Of a stretch of DNA of 64,000 nucleotides, positions 45,550 to 56,149 are shown piece by piece (the first letter of the stretch is position 1; each line of letters opens with the position of its first letter). The stretch comes from Sciurus carolinensis (Eukaryota > Chordata > Mammalia > Rodentia > Sciuridae), in contig NW_025920103.1 of the NCBI RefSeq assembly GCF_902686445.1, positions 3,642,783 to 3,706,782 on the forward strand, read 5' to 3'. Both the position numbers and the translations under genes were made by a program. The notes below the pieces were generated by a model. The model made no database searches. It was not told the DNA's origin and saw nothing but the letters and a program-made list of their open reading frames with translations.

Positions 45550-47470
45550 ATAAATTTCATAAACATTATAATTTCAGAACTAATTTTTTCCAACAAGTAT
45601 GTAATTTTTCTGAGTTTATTGCTGTTGATTAAAAAATTGCAATCAAACTACAAAGACAAAAGCATGATCATCCAGTAAATATTGAAATGTAGATTTGAGC
45701 AACAACATGCATAGGCAATCACTGTAACAAACATCCATACAGATATGTTCTACTGAAGAACTGCTCAGTCTCTACATAAAGCATGTATTTCAAATATAGT
45801 TAATAAAACTTGTTAGCATTTCCCATTAATCATGATGGTTTTAATTATATTTAAGTTTCATTACCAATGATGGCCCACTAGGTATTGATGAAGTGGTTTG
45901 CCAGGATGGCCAGACAGAAGAGCATACTTAATTGTTTTAGAATGCAATCTTTAAAGATGTCCAAGGGGTGGAGGATACAAATGAATCTCCATGCAAGGTT
46001 TAATTTGGGAAATAACAAAGAATATGATTTCAACCTGCAACTAGTTCCAGGCCAGGGTGGCCTTTGTATGTCCAAGGAGTAAAGGAATGTTTGAGGTTCC
46101 ATTGGAAAAATGAAAAGCTAGTTAAAGTTTTTTGTAAAAAAAAATCATTGGCATTTTTAGAGCTGAGTGATAGTGAGCTCTGATTTTTAAATGGATACAG
46201 TTTGTAGGCATTAATTGTTAGAGCTAAAATAATTAAATAGTAGAGTAAGAGCTAACTGTTTGATAGAATTGGGCTTGCAAGATGGCATGTCAGGCCAATG
46301 TTTTAATATAAGTGGTAAGTTGTCTGCTGGTTCCTGTTACAAGGTGACTTGGGCACAGAGCCCTCTCTTCATGGCCTTCCCCTTCTTTTATTTTCAGGAC
46401 TTGAAATAGGCAAATATATGGTGAATGACAACCTTCACAAAGACATTCATTTTTTGGGTTTAGGAAATAACCAAAAAATATGAACTGGATTTTTGGTTAG
46501 ATTTCAGAATTAAATATGTGAAAGAATTCAGTTTACTGAACTAGGTAAGGCTCTTATCTAATGTTATAGAGGAAACGACAGAAGATGAAAGTGAAAAAAA
46601 TGCCAAAATCATCCTGTTAATTACATTGATAATAATTTTGTAAGATAATAATAAATTAGAATCATACTTTATAAGCAATATGTGTTTGCAGACACAAAGT
46701 TTAACCTGTCAATTGCCCAGGAAATTCAATATTTGGTTATCAATGTTATTGAGAACATCTTCACCATAGAACCACATTTGAAATTATCACTTTGTTATAG
46801 TGTTGCTAATTATTCTCATTAAAACAAATAAGTTTTATTATCTCCCAAACTCTAAAATCATGTGAAGATTGAAGTTCCCTAAAAGAGGAAAACTCAGGAT
46901 AAGATTCTGAAATATTCAGAATAAGTATCTGGGTTGATTGCCCAATACAGTAAAAGTTAAATTATCTCTATAATCCAGTTGCATTAATTGAGTCTATCCA
47001 ATAAAACAAATCTGAAATCTAAGTCATATGATATTCTTATTCCATAATGAAAAGACTAAAAATGCTAAATATATTTAAAGGTAGAAAACACATCAGAAAA
47101 AGGAAAGTAGGAATTCCATGAGGGAGGTGTGAAAGTGGAACACTAGGAACTTGAAGGTTTCTTTGCCATTTTAACATACCATTAACATGCCATTAATAAC
47201 AGACAAAGTTATTAGCAGTGTAAACAGTTTTTTCAAAACAGAAATGGATTAACCTCCATTTTATATTACTACAAATGATTTAGAAAATGACTAATGAGAT
47301 TTTAATTTTGATGGAGTTTATCTTAAAACAATTTGTGCCAGTATGACTAGAAAGGATCAAGCTTTAATTAGATTCAGAAAAAATCCACAGTGAAAAAAAG
47401 CAGGTCCATTTTCAGATGCCCAGACCTTCCTGTGCCTGGTTCACCTTCACACTTGGCTATTGCTCAGCCG
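45550..47470. other. Non-coding; nothing recognised
   Basis: AT-rich DNA. The overlapping 65- and 74-codon frames near 45880-46100 have no support. Confidence 0.4.
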
Positions 47471-47474
47471 GTTT

Positions 47475-48345
47475 TTTTTTTTTTTTTTAATTTTTTGTAG
47501 TTGTAGATGCACACACAGTATGCCTTTTTTATTTTTATTTTTATGTGGTCTTCACTACTTTCCTGTTCCTTCCCCTCCTCCCTACACTTGTTCTCATTCC
47601 TCTACTCCAGTGTTCTTTCTTCCATTTATAAGTAGTTTTGTTGTAAGTTAGTACACTATGTATTTATATAAAGATAAAATTAATTTTGATTTTTTTAATA
47701 ATTACATAGGAAAATATGATCAGATTCATTCCCCCATTCTTCCCTTTTCTTGTCTTTCATCTCTCCCTCTTGATCCCCTCCTTCTACTTCACTGATTTCT
47801 ACTTTCATGGGTTCTCCCCACTCCCCACTTCTTATTTTGTCTTTCTCTCACCCACCTATTATTTTGGTTTAGTTTGCACATATGGGAGAAAACATTAGAC
47901 ACTTGACTTCCTGGGTCTGGATTATTACACGTGGCATGATATTCCATTCATTTTCTAGCAAGTGCCAAAATTTCATTCTTTTCTAAGACTGAGTAAAAAA
48001 ACTCCATTGTGCATATATACCACATATTCATTATTCATTCATCTGTTGATGGCATAGATTCTGGTCCCTCAGTTTGGTTATTATGAATTGTGCCTGCAAT
48101 AAACATTGATGTGTCTGTGTCACTATACTGTGCTGATTTTAGGTCTTGGATATATATCAAGAAGTGGGATAGCTGGTAATATGGTGTTTCCATTCCTAGT
48201 TTTTGAGGAATCCCCATAAAGCTTTCCAGAGTGGACATACTAAGTGGAAGTCCCACCAACAATGACCAAGTGTTCCTTTTTCCTCACATTCTTTCCAACA
48301 CTTTTTATTTGCATTCTCCAAGGGCACTCTACCATGAGCTTCAAA
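47475..48345 (-). mobile_element. LINE-1 3' end, reverse strand
   Basis: Poly-T at 47472-47488, then the complement of an L1 3' UTR, then the complement of the ORF2 C-terminus ('ccattgtgcatatataccacat', 'ttcattcatctgttgatgg', 'gaattgtgcctgcaataaac'). The minus-strand frame 48262-48035 includes a recognisable C-terminal ORF2 piece. Broken by stops. Confidence 0.85.
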
Positions 48346-48411
48346 CTTAATTTTATGTACATGATTCCTCATCTTAGGTCTTTGTGGGTATCTTTTTGTT
48401 TTGTTGTTTGT

Positions 48412-48597
48412 TGTTTTTATGGTGCTAGGGATGGAACCCAGGGGCACTCTACCACGAGCCTCAACCCCAGTTCTTTTTATTACTTTTTAAATTTAAAACA
48501 GAGCCTTGTTAAAATGCTTGAGGCTGACTTCAAGCTTGTGATCCTCCTGTATCAGACTCCTAAGTATCTATAATTATGTGTGTGCTGCCCTCACTGT
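48412..48597 (-). mobile_element. B1-dID dimeric SINE, reverse strand
   Basis: Complement of ID ('tggtgctagggatggaacccaggggcactctacc') and of B1 ('ttgaggctgacttcaagcttgtgatcctcctgtatcagactcc'), quoted in parts. Moderately diverged. The phrase 'gggcactctaccatgagc' just upstream at 48323-48341 repeats part of it. Confidence 0.85.
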
Positions 48598-48599
48598 AT

Positions 48600-49465
48600 C
48601 TCAATTTTTGACTACTAAAATGAATCAATAAATATCTACAATATCAGAATTAATTGAGACTGTATGAGCCAATGACTTTTTCTCATCAAGTAGGTATTTC
48701 TATTATAAAAGAGATGTATTATTTATTCAGAATTTTTCAGACAAGGTATGGTGGTTTATTATATCTGTGAACTTAACTTCTTTTAGCCTCCATTACACCT
48801 TCCTTTTCCTGTGAGATTCCTGCTCATTCTTGCAAAAATGACTTCAGTATTTTTATATATTATACCTGTGTTCCAAGAAATAAGAGAGGAAAGAGGAAAT
48901 GCAGGAGTCAAAATTTACAAGTGTATTCTATTGAATTTACCAACTCCACCTCTCCAAAACTAAAAGCATGAGGTATATTTTGGCATAAGACATTGAGATT
49001 AAGAGCCAGATAGGTCACAGAGAATAATAATTAGACAATGATTTGAAGAGTTCAAAACAACCTTAAGATTTACCACAACTGAAATTCAGAAGACTAAATA
49101 GTGAGTAGAACATTTCACATTCTCTGAAATCAGAAATTAGGCAAAGAAATAAAAGTAAAGTTAAACAAACCTGGGTATATTGACACCAGATTTCAAAGTA
49201 TATAAGAATGCAGTTATTTGGAAATAAAATAAATAAAGAATGCACCTAGTTATGTTTGTGACTAAGGAACTCAAAATATTGTATATTAAATATAAATGCA
49301 AATTTCATTTTGTGCATTGAAAATGGAAAATAAATGTATGTGGTTCACAACTGTTTGTAAGGGGAAGTGATAACTTCAATATACTTGATAGCTTTTTTTT
49401 TTTGCCAGTAAGAGTATTAACTGTAAACATGTATTTTCATCATGACTGGAGTGTTTCAGAATTAC
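48600..49465. other. Non-coding; nothing recognised
   Basis: AT-rich, no bounded feature. Confidence 0.4.
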
Positions 49466-49469
49466 AGTA

Positions 49470-49790
49470 CCAATATCAAACAGTGCTCAAGCTGATTTCA
49501 GTTTTTAGAGCCATTTTAGATTTATGGAAAAATCGAAAGTAAGGTACAGAGATTTCCTGTCTATCTCCTACATTCCAATGTGCATAATCTTCCCCATTAT
49601 TAACATCCTCCACCATAGTGGTGCAGTCTTTATAATTAATGACCCTAAATAGACACATCAAAATTGTCCAAAGTCCATAATTTATGTTAGGATTCTCTCT
49701 TGGTGTGCATTCTATACATGTATCCTTTAAAAGAAAACGTAGGCTTTTTGACAGGGTGCTATGATGAAGAGATCTCACCTGTATAAGTGG
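49470..49790 (-). mobile_element. Old LINE-1-derived sequence, reverse strand
   Basis: 'cccattattaacatcctccaccatagtggtgcagtctttataattaatgaccctaaatagacacatc ... aaagtccataatttatgttaggattctctcttggtgtgcattctat' (read in parts) follows the complement of old L1 3'-region sequence. A related stretch recurs at 54400-54660. Confidence 0.55.
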
Positions 49791-49794
49791 TAAG

Positions 49795-50200
49795 GAGATT
49801 TACTTTACTCTTACTAGTCTATTGAGCCACATGATATTTCATTCTATCACAAAGATAATATGACCACATATGGACAAGAATGTCAAAATTAATTGGCCAA
49901 AACAAAACATTCCAAGATATTTAAAGCATATAAAATTGAATATGTTCTAAAATTACTATGAAAGTATGCATGTGTGTACACATCCATATATTTTTTAAAA
50001 GGAATAATTAAAATTTTATTTAAATTAAATAGTTCACTGAAAGTTCCAGAAAAGTTTCAACTTCAAAAGCACTTCATAAGATTTAGTTCACTTATAAATA
50101 AAAACATCAATTTTCTTAAACAACAAAAAACATGTATTAAATTGTTAATAATTTAGTTAGAAACTGCCATTTCATAAGTTACCAGTTCTTGAAATTTGTT
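49795..50200. other. Non-coding; nothing recognised
   Basis: AT-rich DNA with no bounded feature. Confidence 0.4.
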
Positions 50201-50202
50201 GG

Positions 50203-50251
50203 TCAAGAACTTTTTTAAAAAAAATTAGTTGTAGATGGGCACAATACTTTT

Positions 50252-50282
<31 letters not shown>

Positions 50283-50358
50283 TGTAATGTGGTGTTGAGG
50301 ATTGAACCCAGTGCCTCACACATGCTAGGCACTGAGCTACAACTCAAGCCCCAGTCAA
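50203..50358 (-). mobile_element. ID-type SINE with extended arm, reverse strand
   Basis: 'ttagttgtagatgggcacaatac', a (ttta)n tract at 50251-50280, and the complement of the tRNA-like body ending 'gagctacaactcaagcccc'. The short flank gtcaaga is duplicated on both sides. Confidence 0.88.
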
Positions 50359-50359
50359 G

Positions 50360-51270
50360 ATTGTTTGACAATAATACTTTATGCAAAATTCCAATGTATA
50401 AAGTGTAATAAAACTGCTCCAACTGAAACAGAAGTCTCTGGAACTCTGCTTCCTGTCTCCTGGTCCAACCAAATTGAGGCTTCAGTGGCAATTTTCCTTA
50501 AAGCATTATATTAAAATAGACCATGAGAATAAGTACACTATTTTATTTTATTCATTTGCAAGAGTATCAAATGATTTTATTACAGAACTTAATCACATTA
50601 ACTCACTTAAAAAAAAACACAAACATGAGAAAAGGATAAACAAATCCAAGGCTCACTAGCCCTTGGAGGACAGGAGGAAACCCTGGACAGAGAACCCACA
50701 TTTTTCCTTATGCCTGATATCTCTGTGTCCCTGCTCACTCCAGGCTTCCACTTTCTGTCACCTCTGAAAAGGGGAGAAAATTGACTAGAAGAATCATGGA
50801 CCAGAAGGTCACAACCAACTAAGGATATCTGATGCAAAGGGCTTGTACATTCTAGTCTGTAACTCTGAGAAAGAAATTGGATGTGCACTGTCAAATACTT
50901 ACTCCTAAGTTTACTGCCCTTTGATACTGGTTATGATCTTTCACTGTAGCTTCTGTTTATCCCAGAACACAAACCCTCAAATACATGTGCAGTCTCCATG
51001 TTCAAGGATCAAGTTGTTTGAGAACCACCTCAGTGGTTGTAGTGTGCATAAACTGTAGTGTGTACTGGGTGACACACCCTAGGACAAGCAGGTCCAGTGG
51101 CAGCCCAATGCAAGGGGCACACATGAACAACATTCTCACTGCTAAATTTCTTCCTGTTCTATTTGGGCAGTGCCTCACATTCCAGGTAGAAATCTTGAGT
51201 GCCACCTCTCACCCACTCCCCTGGCCAAATGAAGTCATGCTGTCATGGAACAGAGATCCAAATCTTCACC
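50360..51270. other. Non-coding; possible minus-strand transcript tail
   Basis: A minus-strand AATAAAA (complement of 'ttttatt' at 50574-50580) is present. If the CpG island fires in both directions, this stretch could hold the 3' part of a short minus-strand transcript, but no clear frame or splice pair supports it. Confidence 0.3.
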
Positions 51271-51271
51271 A

Positions 51272-51577
51272 TTAACTATATAGAGCTTTCCAAGGTGCCA
51301 CGAATATTCTTAGAAGTGTCCTGGGACAGGGCTGGTGGATCCTGGCTCTCTGGCTAAAAGGAAGCTCAGTACAGCTTCTTTTTTCTGGGCCTCCAGGAAT
51401 TTCTTTGATCTGGGGCCTGAAGCTGTGGTTGATCTTTGATTCACCTACTGAGAAACAATCCTGTCTACTCCTCCTGCATCCCAGACTTTCTTGAACCACA
51501 TTCTGCCTCAGCCCATTTGGTAACTGGTTCTGGTTCATTGTAGGATTCCATTTCTGCTTGTCCAGATGTGTCCACAC
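51272..51577 (-). CDS. Unrecognised 101-codon frame divergent from the CpG island
   Basis: A minus-strand frame beginning at the left edge of the CpG island and pointing away from it. In another frame the same stretch reads an acidic run (QAEMESYNEPEPVTKWAEAE, from about 51563) ending at a stop. Two competing frames and no recognised domain argue against a conserved protein. Its position is what one expects of an upstream antisense or bidirectional-promoter transcript, possibly non-coding. Confidence 0.15.
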   Translation of the reverse strand: MWTHLDKQKWNPTMNQNQLPNGLRQNVVQESLGCRRSRQDCFSVGESKINHSFRPQIKEIPGGPEKRSCTELPFSQRARIHQPCPRTLLRIFVAPWKALYS

Positions 51578-52021
51578 AAAATCATCTTTTTGCAGACTGT
51601 GGTGTCTGCTTCGGGTACCTAAGGGGGCAAAGTGGTGTAGGAAGCAGCGGCATCCCGTGGGACATTGCAGGAGGGAGGGCGTGGCCAGATTGAAAATATG
51701 CCAGAAGCAGGGGTCAGAGGTGGGCGCGGGAGTCGCCTCTTCCAGCCAATCAGCCGCTGGCTGCGTGTGTGGCAGCCCATGCTGGGGACTGTGCCTGGCG
51801 GAGGCCTTGTTACAGAATCTGCACGGCGGGGAGGGCGCTCTTTGTTTTCAGCGCGGGCCTTGGTCACAAGTGGCTAAGGTGGCATGCGAAGGGTTGTCCC
51901 GATAACTTCCCCAGGTCTTTCGCAGGCTTGGGATGCATCCCTTCAGCCCGGCGCCTCTCTCCGGCGGCCCAGATAGTTCCTGCCCAATCGAGCGCCCGCC
52001 TTGTTTAGCTCTCCTTGCTCG

Positions 52022-52105
52022 ATGGCAGCGCGCCGCCCGGTGAACCTGTGGGCACCGGGGGGCTACAGGGGAATGCTGCGGATGACCCAGGCACCGACCC
52101 CCTAG
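52022..52105 (+). promoter_or_regulatory. Possible upstream open reading frame in the 5' leader
   Basis: An ATG at 52022 in the CpG island opens 27 codons (MAARRPVNLW...) and stops at TAG 52103-52105, before the candidate main ATG at 52181. If transcription starts upstream of 52022, it would act as a uORF that lowers initiation at 52181. Start-site position is unknown, so this is conditional. Confidence 0.35.
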
Positions 52106-52233
52106 GGCCGCGTTAGGCGCCGGAGAACCTGGGCCCCAGCAGAGGTGGCAGGCGGCAAAGTTCGGCTTAGGCGATTGGGGATGGTGGGCGCTGCTAGAGC
52201 TCCAGCCTTATCAGTTCTGGTCGCTGGCGCAAG
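52106..52233 (+). CDS. Probable first exon of an unrecognised plus-strand gene
   Basis: The strong donor 'GCAAG|gtatgtg' at 52234 ends an exon inside the CpG island. An ATG at 52181 in good context (G at -3 and +4) gives 17 codons plus 2 nt, MVGAARAPALSVLVAGA, a short hydrophobic, signal-like or mitochondrial-targeting-like start. The frame is closed upstream by the TAG at 52103-52105. Whether this ATG is used is uncertain, because its phase (2 nt carried over) does not match the best acceptor of the next exon candidate at 53617. A weaker acceptor at about 53553 would match. The exon may therefore be 5' UTR. Confidence 0.5.
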
Positions 52234-52794
52234 GTATGTGGGCGTTGGAGACAGGTGTTGCTGGGGGAACGGAAGGGCGCAGGCTCAGGTTGGCACCTGC
52301 TGGGTGGTTTAGGGTGGTTACAGACCGGGTGGCTCCGGATTTCAAGCCCTGTCCCGGGGGCTCAGCATCGCGAACTTTGCAAGCAGGAGCTCCTGGGTGT
52401 CTGACTTTTCTTCTGAGTCACCTGATTGGGACTGTGCATTGCTAGGTCTGGAGGCGGTTGATGGGTTACTGCAGTGTGCCTTTAATCCATGCAGGAATTG
52501 GAGGAGAGGAAAACTGAGCTGTAGAGGGAAAATACTGGGAAGAACACCTGGCATGCAAAGGGTTGTTTTGAGTATTAAATGGACAATGCCCTTTCCAAAT
52601 ATGTAAGGAGGACTTTCAAATGGCAATCATTATTAGAGTCTTACAGAAAAATAAGAATGAGATTTGACATTTAGACTACTGAGGAAGAGGGAGAACATCA
52701 GTATAGGGCAAACGAAAGTCAGAACAAGAAGGCAAGAGGAAGAATCATGTCATTTTTGCATGTAGGGATAAAGGAGCTTTATAAAATACCTGTT

Positions 52795-52870
52795 GTAACT
52801 AGGAATGTAGCTGAGTGACAGAGTGCCTGCCTAGCATGTGCAAATCCTGTATTCAATCCCCACTACTGCA
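52795..52870 (+). mobile_element. ID-type SINE, plus strand
   Basis: 'taactaggaatgtagctgagtgacagagtgcctgcctagcatgtgcaaatcctgtattcaatccccac' (read in parts), the tRNA-like part of an ID element, with a short A-rich tail. It lies in the presumed first intron. Confidence 0.88.
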
Positions 52871-53616
52871 AAAACGAAAACAAGAAAAAGAAGAGAAAAC
52901 ATTGGTTGACACTGTCAACTACTGGAATCAGTTGGGCAGTGGTGTAGAGGATTGGGTCGTGGGAAAAAGAGTTTAGACACTGTACTGAAATGATAGCAAG
53001 GCTGCTCAAACATGAGTAGAGTACAAGTGAAAGCTCCAACAGCAGGAGAAGCCTTAGGGTTTTCCAGTTGGCAAAATGGACTGTGTGCATATGGAGAATG
53101 AAGGAAAGAATGAAGTTGGAGATAATTCCTTGGTTTGTGGCTTGGAAAACCCTTGAAACTAATTATTAGAAATACTTGATTTTACTTTAAAATGAATATT
53201 TTAAAATGGCTGTCAAGAAACTTAATGAAAAATTCTATCTGGATGACTCAGAAAAAACATAAGCCATTAGAAAAAAATCCAGCAGGTATGTTAAGTTTAA
53301 ATGACTAATTAGATTATTTTTTACAGCAAATCATCTATTTGAAAGGAACCTCCTGATCTGATGATCAATAATAATCGATTTTATTTATTTAATATATCCT
53401 TGTTCCTCATGATTTAAAATATTTGAAAAATAATGCTACCTGAAAAGCGTGGGCCTCTTGGTGATCCTTGTTCTCCTTTAGTAGTCATAGGTCTTGTTAT
53501 CTGGGTCTTTGGATTACATTGAGGCCCAGTGAAAAGATGATCATTGTTGTAGAGTAGTTGAACTTCATCTAATTCTATCTTTTCTTTTGCATTGTATGGA
53601 TTTTTCAAATAATGAG

Positions 53617-53787
53617 AAAGAATGTGTTATTGCTTGGGAAAAGAAGTCAACAGTTGAAGAGAAAGCAAAAGCAGATTCAGTAAAGCTCCCACCTACATTT
53701 TTTTGTGGAGTCTACAGTGATACTGATTTGGACAATGGAAATGGGGAAGACTTTCAGTCAGAGCTTCAAATAGTTCAGGAAGCTCAA
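53617..53787 (+). CDS. Internal coding exon of an unrecognised gene (171 nt)
   Basis: An open segment ending at the strong donor 'GCTCAA|gtaaga' (GT at 53788). The most likely acceptor is 'tttttcaaataatgag' at 53616, giving exactly 57 codons, phase 0 to 0. The frame stays open upstream to about 53533, including an ATG at 53596, so the 5' edge is uncertain. The translation begins [20 protein letters not shown] and ends [14 protein letters not shown]. It is acidic and hydrophilic with two cysteines, and I recognise no domain. It is not part of any repeat. The next exon candidate at 60546 joins in phase 0, which supports both. I cannot name the gene. Confidence 0.6.
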
Positions 53788-54064
53788 GTAAGAATGTCTT
53801 CATTGTTTTCCTTTTGATTCCACTGACTTTGTTGATGTAGTAAGCAGTAGAATGTTCTTAGCAAATGGAAATGATGGGTGTGGCTAGCAGATAGAGTGAA
53901 TCTAAGTAAGTGGAGAGGCATATTATTTATGAATTGGTACACTCAAAAAATAGGATATTAGATTTTCCAAAATTGAGCTATAGATTTAAGGTGCAGTGCC
54001 AGTCAAAATTCACCAGGATTCTTTGAAGATATAAATAAGCTAATTCTCAAAATTTCTATGGAAA

Positions 54065-55305
54065 GTTATGATCGTATGTTTGTTATTATTGATGAACCCA
54101 CACTGAGACATTATCACCCAGAGTTTTGAGTTTTTATCTAAAATGGATATCCAATTTTGTCAAATTTTCTTACTCCATCTATTGTTGTGATCATGGAACT
54201 TTTTATTAAATCTATAAAGAATATTGATTTTTGAATGTTCAGGAAACCAACATTGCATTCCTGGAATAAACCTCAATCATGGATATTAATTAAAATTTTA
54301 TATGAATTCAGGTTTGAGTAAATTTTGTTACAACTTTTGGATTTATATTTATCAGGGGTATTGGTCAGTAGTTTGTTTTTTTTTTTTCTGGCATGTATCT
54401 CCTGCCCTCAACATAGACATGTTCTCCCTCATTAACATCCTGTACCATGGGGGCATATTTGTTACAATCATAAAACCTGTATTCATGCATCACTACCCAA
54501 AGTTTACAGTTTACATTAGGATTCCCCCTTGTTTTGTGCTTTCTATGAGTTTGGACAAATACTTAATGAATGATGTGTACACCATTAGAGTGTCCTACAA
54601 TGTGATTTTACTGTCCTGAAAAGTCCTCTCTTACATTCCTGATCCCCATTCCTATCTGTCATTGATAACATGGTTGTTGGGCTGTGTTTTTAATATCTTT
54701 TAGATATCAATGGACATTTATTTATTTATATGCAGTGCTGAGAATTGAACCCATTGCCTCACATGTGCCTGACAGGTACTCTATCACTGAGCTACAACCC
54801 CAGCCCCTCTTTGGTTAATTCCTAGGTTTGGTTAAGAAGTTGATTTTGATCATCTTTGTTAGTGTTTTTCTTGTTTTTAAGAAGGAGTGTATTTATAATA
54901 GCCCACTCTCTACCATTTCAGAAGTGACAAATTGACCCCTTTGTCTTGACCATCCTTTCTTTTTTCCTTGTTATTTTTCTTGAATCTGCTTTATCTGGTA
55001 AAAAAAAATTAACTCAACCATATTTTTGTGTTTAAGTATATGTATTTGTGTGGTATGATCTTTTTTTTTAACCACCTATATCATAATGATTTTCTTTGGA
55101 CTGAATTTTGGCAGTTTCTTTAAAAAATCTAATTGGATAATGTTTTACAAATAATTTACATTTTATTTAATGTAATTGTCATGGTTAGACTTTTATCATT
55201 TCCTTTTTAGTTGCATTTATCCCTTTTATTTTTCATTACTGTTTTCATTTTTTTTAAATTATTTCAATATTCTTCAGAATTCTTTTACATTTGATTGTTG
55301 TACCA
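54065..55305 (-). mobile_element. Fragmented LINE-1 ORF2, reverse strand, with an ID insertion
   Basis: 54150-54370 is the complement of ORF2 reverse-transcriptase sequence ('attgatttttgaatgttcaggaaaccaacattgcattcctgg', read in parts), and 54400-54660 of an L1 3' region. 54890-55130 resembles the endonuclease region ('tttgtcttgacc', 'gaatctgctttatctgg'). An ID SINE (reverse strand, 'gtgctgagaattgaacccattgcctcacatg ... gagctacaaccccagcccc') occupies about 54712-54806. The order is not collinear, so several copies or rearrangements are present. Confidence 0.7.
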
Positions 55306-55309
55306 TTTT

Positions 55310-55490
55310 TGTGGTACTAGGAAATAAAAAAAAAGAGCTTTGTGTGGTCTAGGCAAGGACTCTATCACAGAACTATGTTACTGTTGCTTTTTAAACTTTT
55401 AGTTTCAGACAGGGTCCTGCTAAATTACCCAGGCAATCCTACTTCAGCTTCCTGAGTCATTTGGGGATTAAATGTGTGTGACACTATATC
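55310..55490 (-). mobile_element. Old B1-dID dimeric SINE, reverse strand
   Basis: Diverged ID part ('tttgtggtactagg ... gcaaggactctatcacagaactatg') then complement of B1 ('cagacagggtcctgctaaattacccaggc', 'cttcagcttcctgagtcatttggggatta'), read in parts. Confidence 0.7.
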
Positions 55491-55499
55491 CCGTTGGCA

Positions 55500-56125
55500 A
55501 TTGACTGTTGTGTATTCAGTTTTCAACATTTAAACTTGCTATTGCTTAGCAGTTCCAGGAAATTGTGTATTCTTTGTGTTTTTTTTATTTTTACATTTAA
55601 AATCATATCATCAGTAAACATTGATAATTTTATTTTTTCCTTTCCAATCTTTATATGTTTATACCTTTTATTTCAGTGTATCTCATGAATTTCTAATGTA
55701 TCTTCTGATATGAAGGAACATTCATACCCTGCTATTGTTCTTAATAAGAAAGCTCTTTTCTCAATGTTAAATATTATGTTAACTGTAATTTTTTGGTAGA
55801 TGTTCTTTATCAAATTTAATAGGTTCCTTATTTATAATTTATAGAGAGTTTTTTTATGGTGTTGGATATTGGCAAATGATTTTTCTGCAACTTTTTTTTT
55901 TATGGGTGCTGGGGATCGAACCCAGGGCCTTGTGCTTACAAGGCAAGCACTCTACCAACTGAGCTATCTCCCCAGCCCCTGCAACTCTTAACATGAGCTC
56001 AGGATTCTTCTTTCAGCTGTTTTATGAGTACATTGCTGTAATCAGTTTTCACATGTTCAACCAGCCTTTCATCCTTGGAGTAAATCTTACTTAGTTGTGT
56101 ATATAATTCTTTTCGTATATTGATT
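55500..56125 (-). mobile_element. LINE-1 reverse-transcriptase region, reverse strand
   Basis: The complement of ORF2 around the catalytic palm: 'aaaatcatatcatcagtaaac' at 55600-55620 is where the palm motif should be and is mutated. It continues after the ID insertion at 55885-55986 with 'caaccagcctttcatccttggagtaaatc'. Decayed. Confidence 0.75.
55885..55986 (-). mobile_element. Young-looking ID-type SINE, reverse strand
   Basis: 'gggtgctggggatcgaacccagggccttgtgcttacaaggcaagcactctaccaactgagctatctccccagcccc' (read in parts), the cleanest ID copy in the window. The 8-bp duplication ctgcaact lies at 55885-55892 and 55979-55986. It splits the LINE-1 fragment, so it postdates it. Confidence 0.95.
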
Positions 56126-56149
56126 TTTTCTCTCATAGTTTTTAAAAAT

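Larger units (their letters stand above)
51600..52390. promoter_or_regulatory. CpG island promoter
   Basis: By eye about 50 CpG dinucleotides lie in 51601-52380, whereas surrounding kilobases have almost none. Two CCAAT boxes (51746-51750 in 'cagccaatcagc', and 51984-51988 in 'gcccaatcgagc') and GC-box-like sequence (gggcgtgg near 51677, gggcgcggg at 51722) are present. I see no TATA box. This is the usual architecture of a broadly expressed, dispersed-start mammalian promoter and is not explained by any repeat. Confidence 0.9.
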
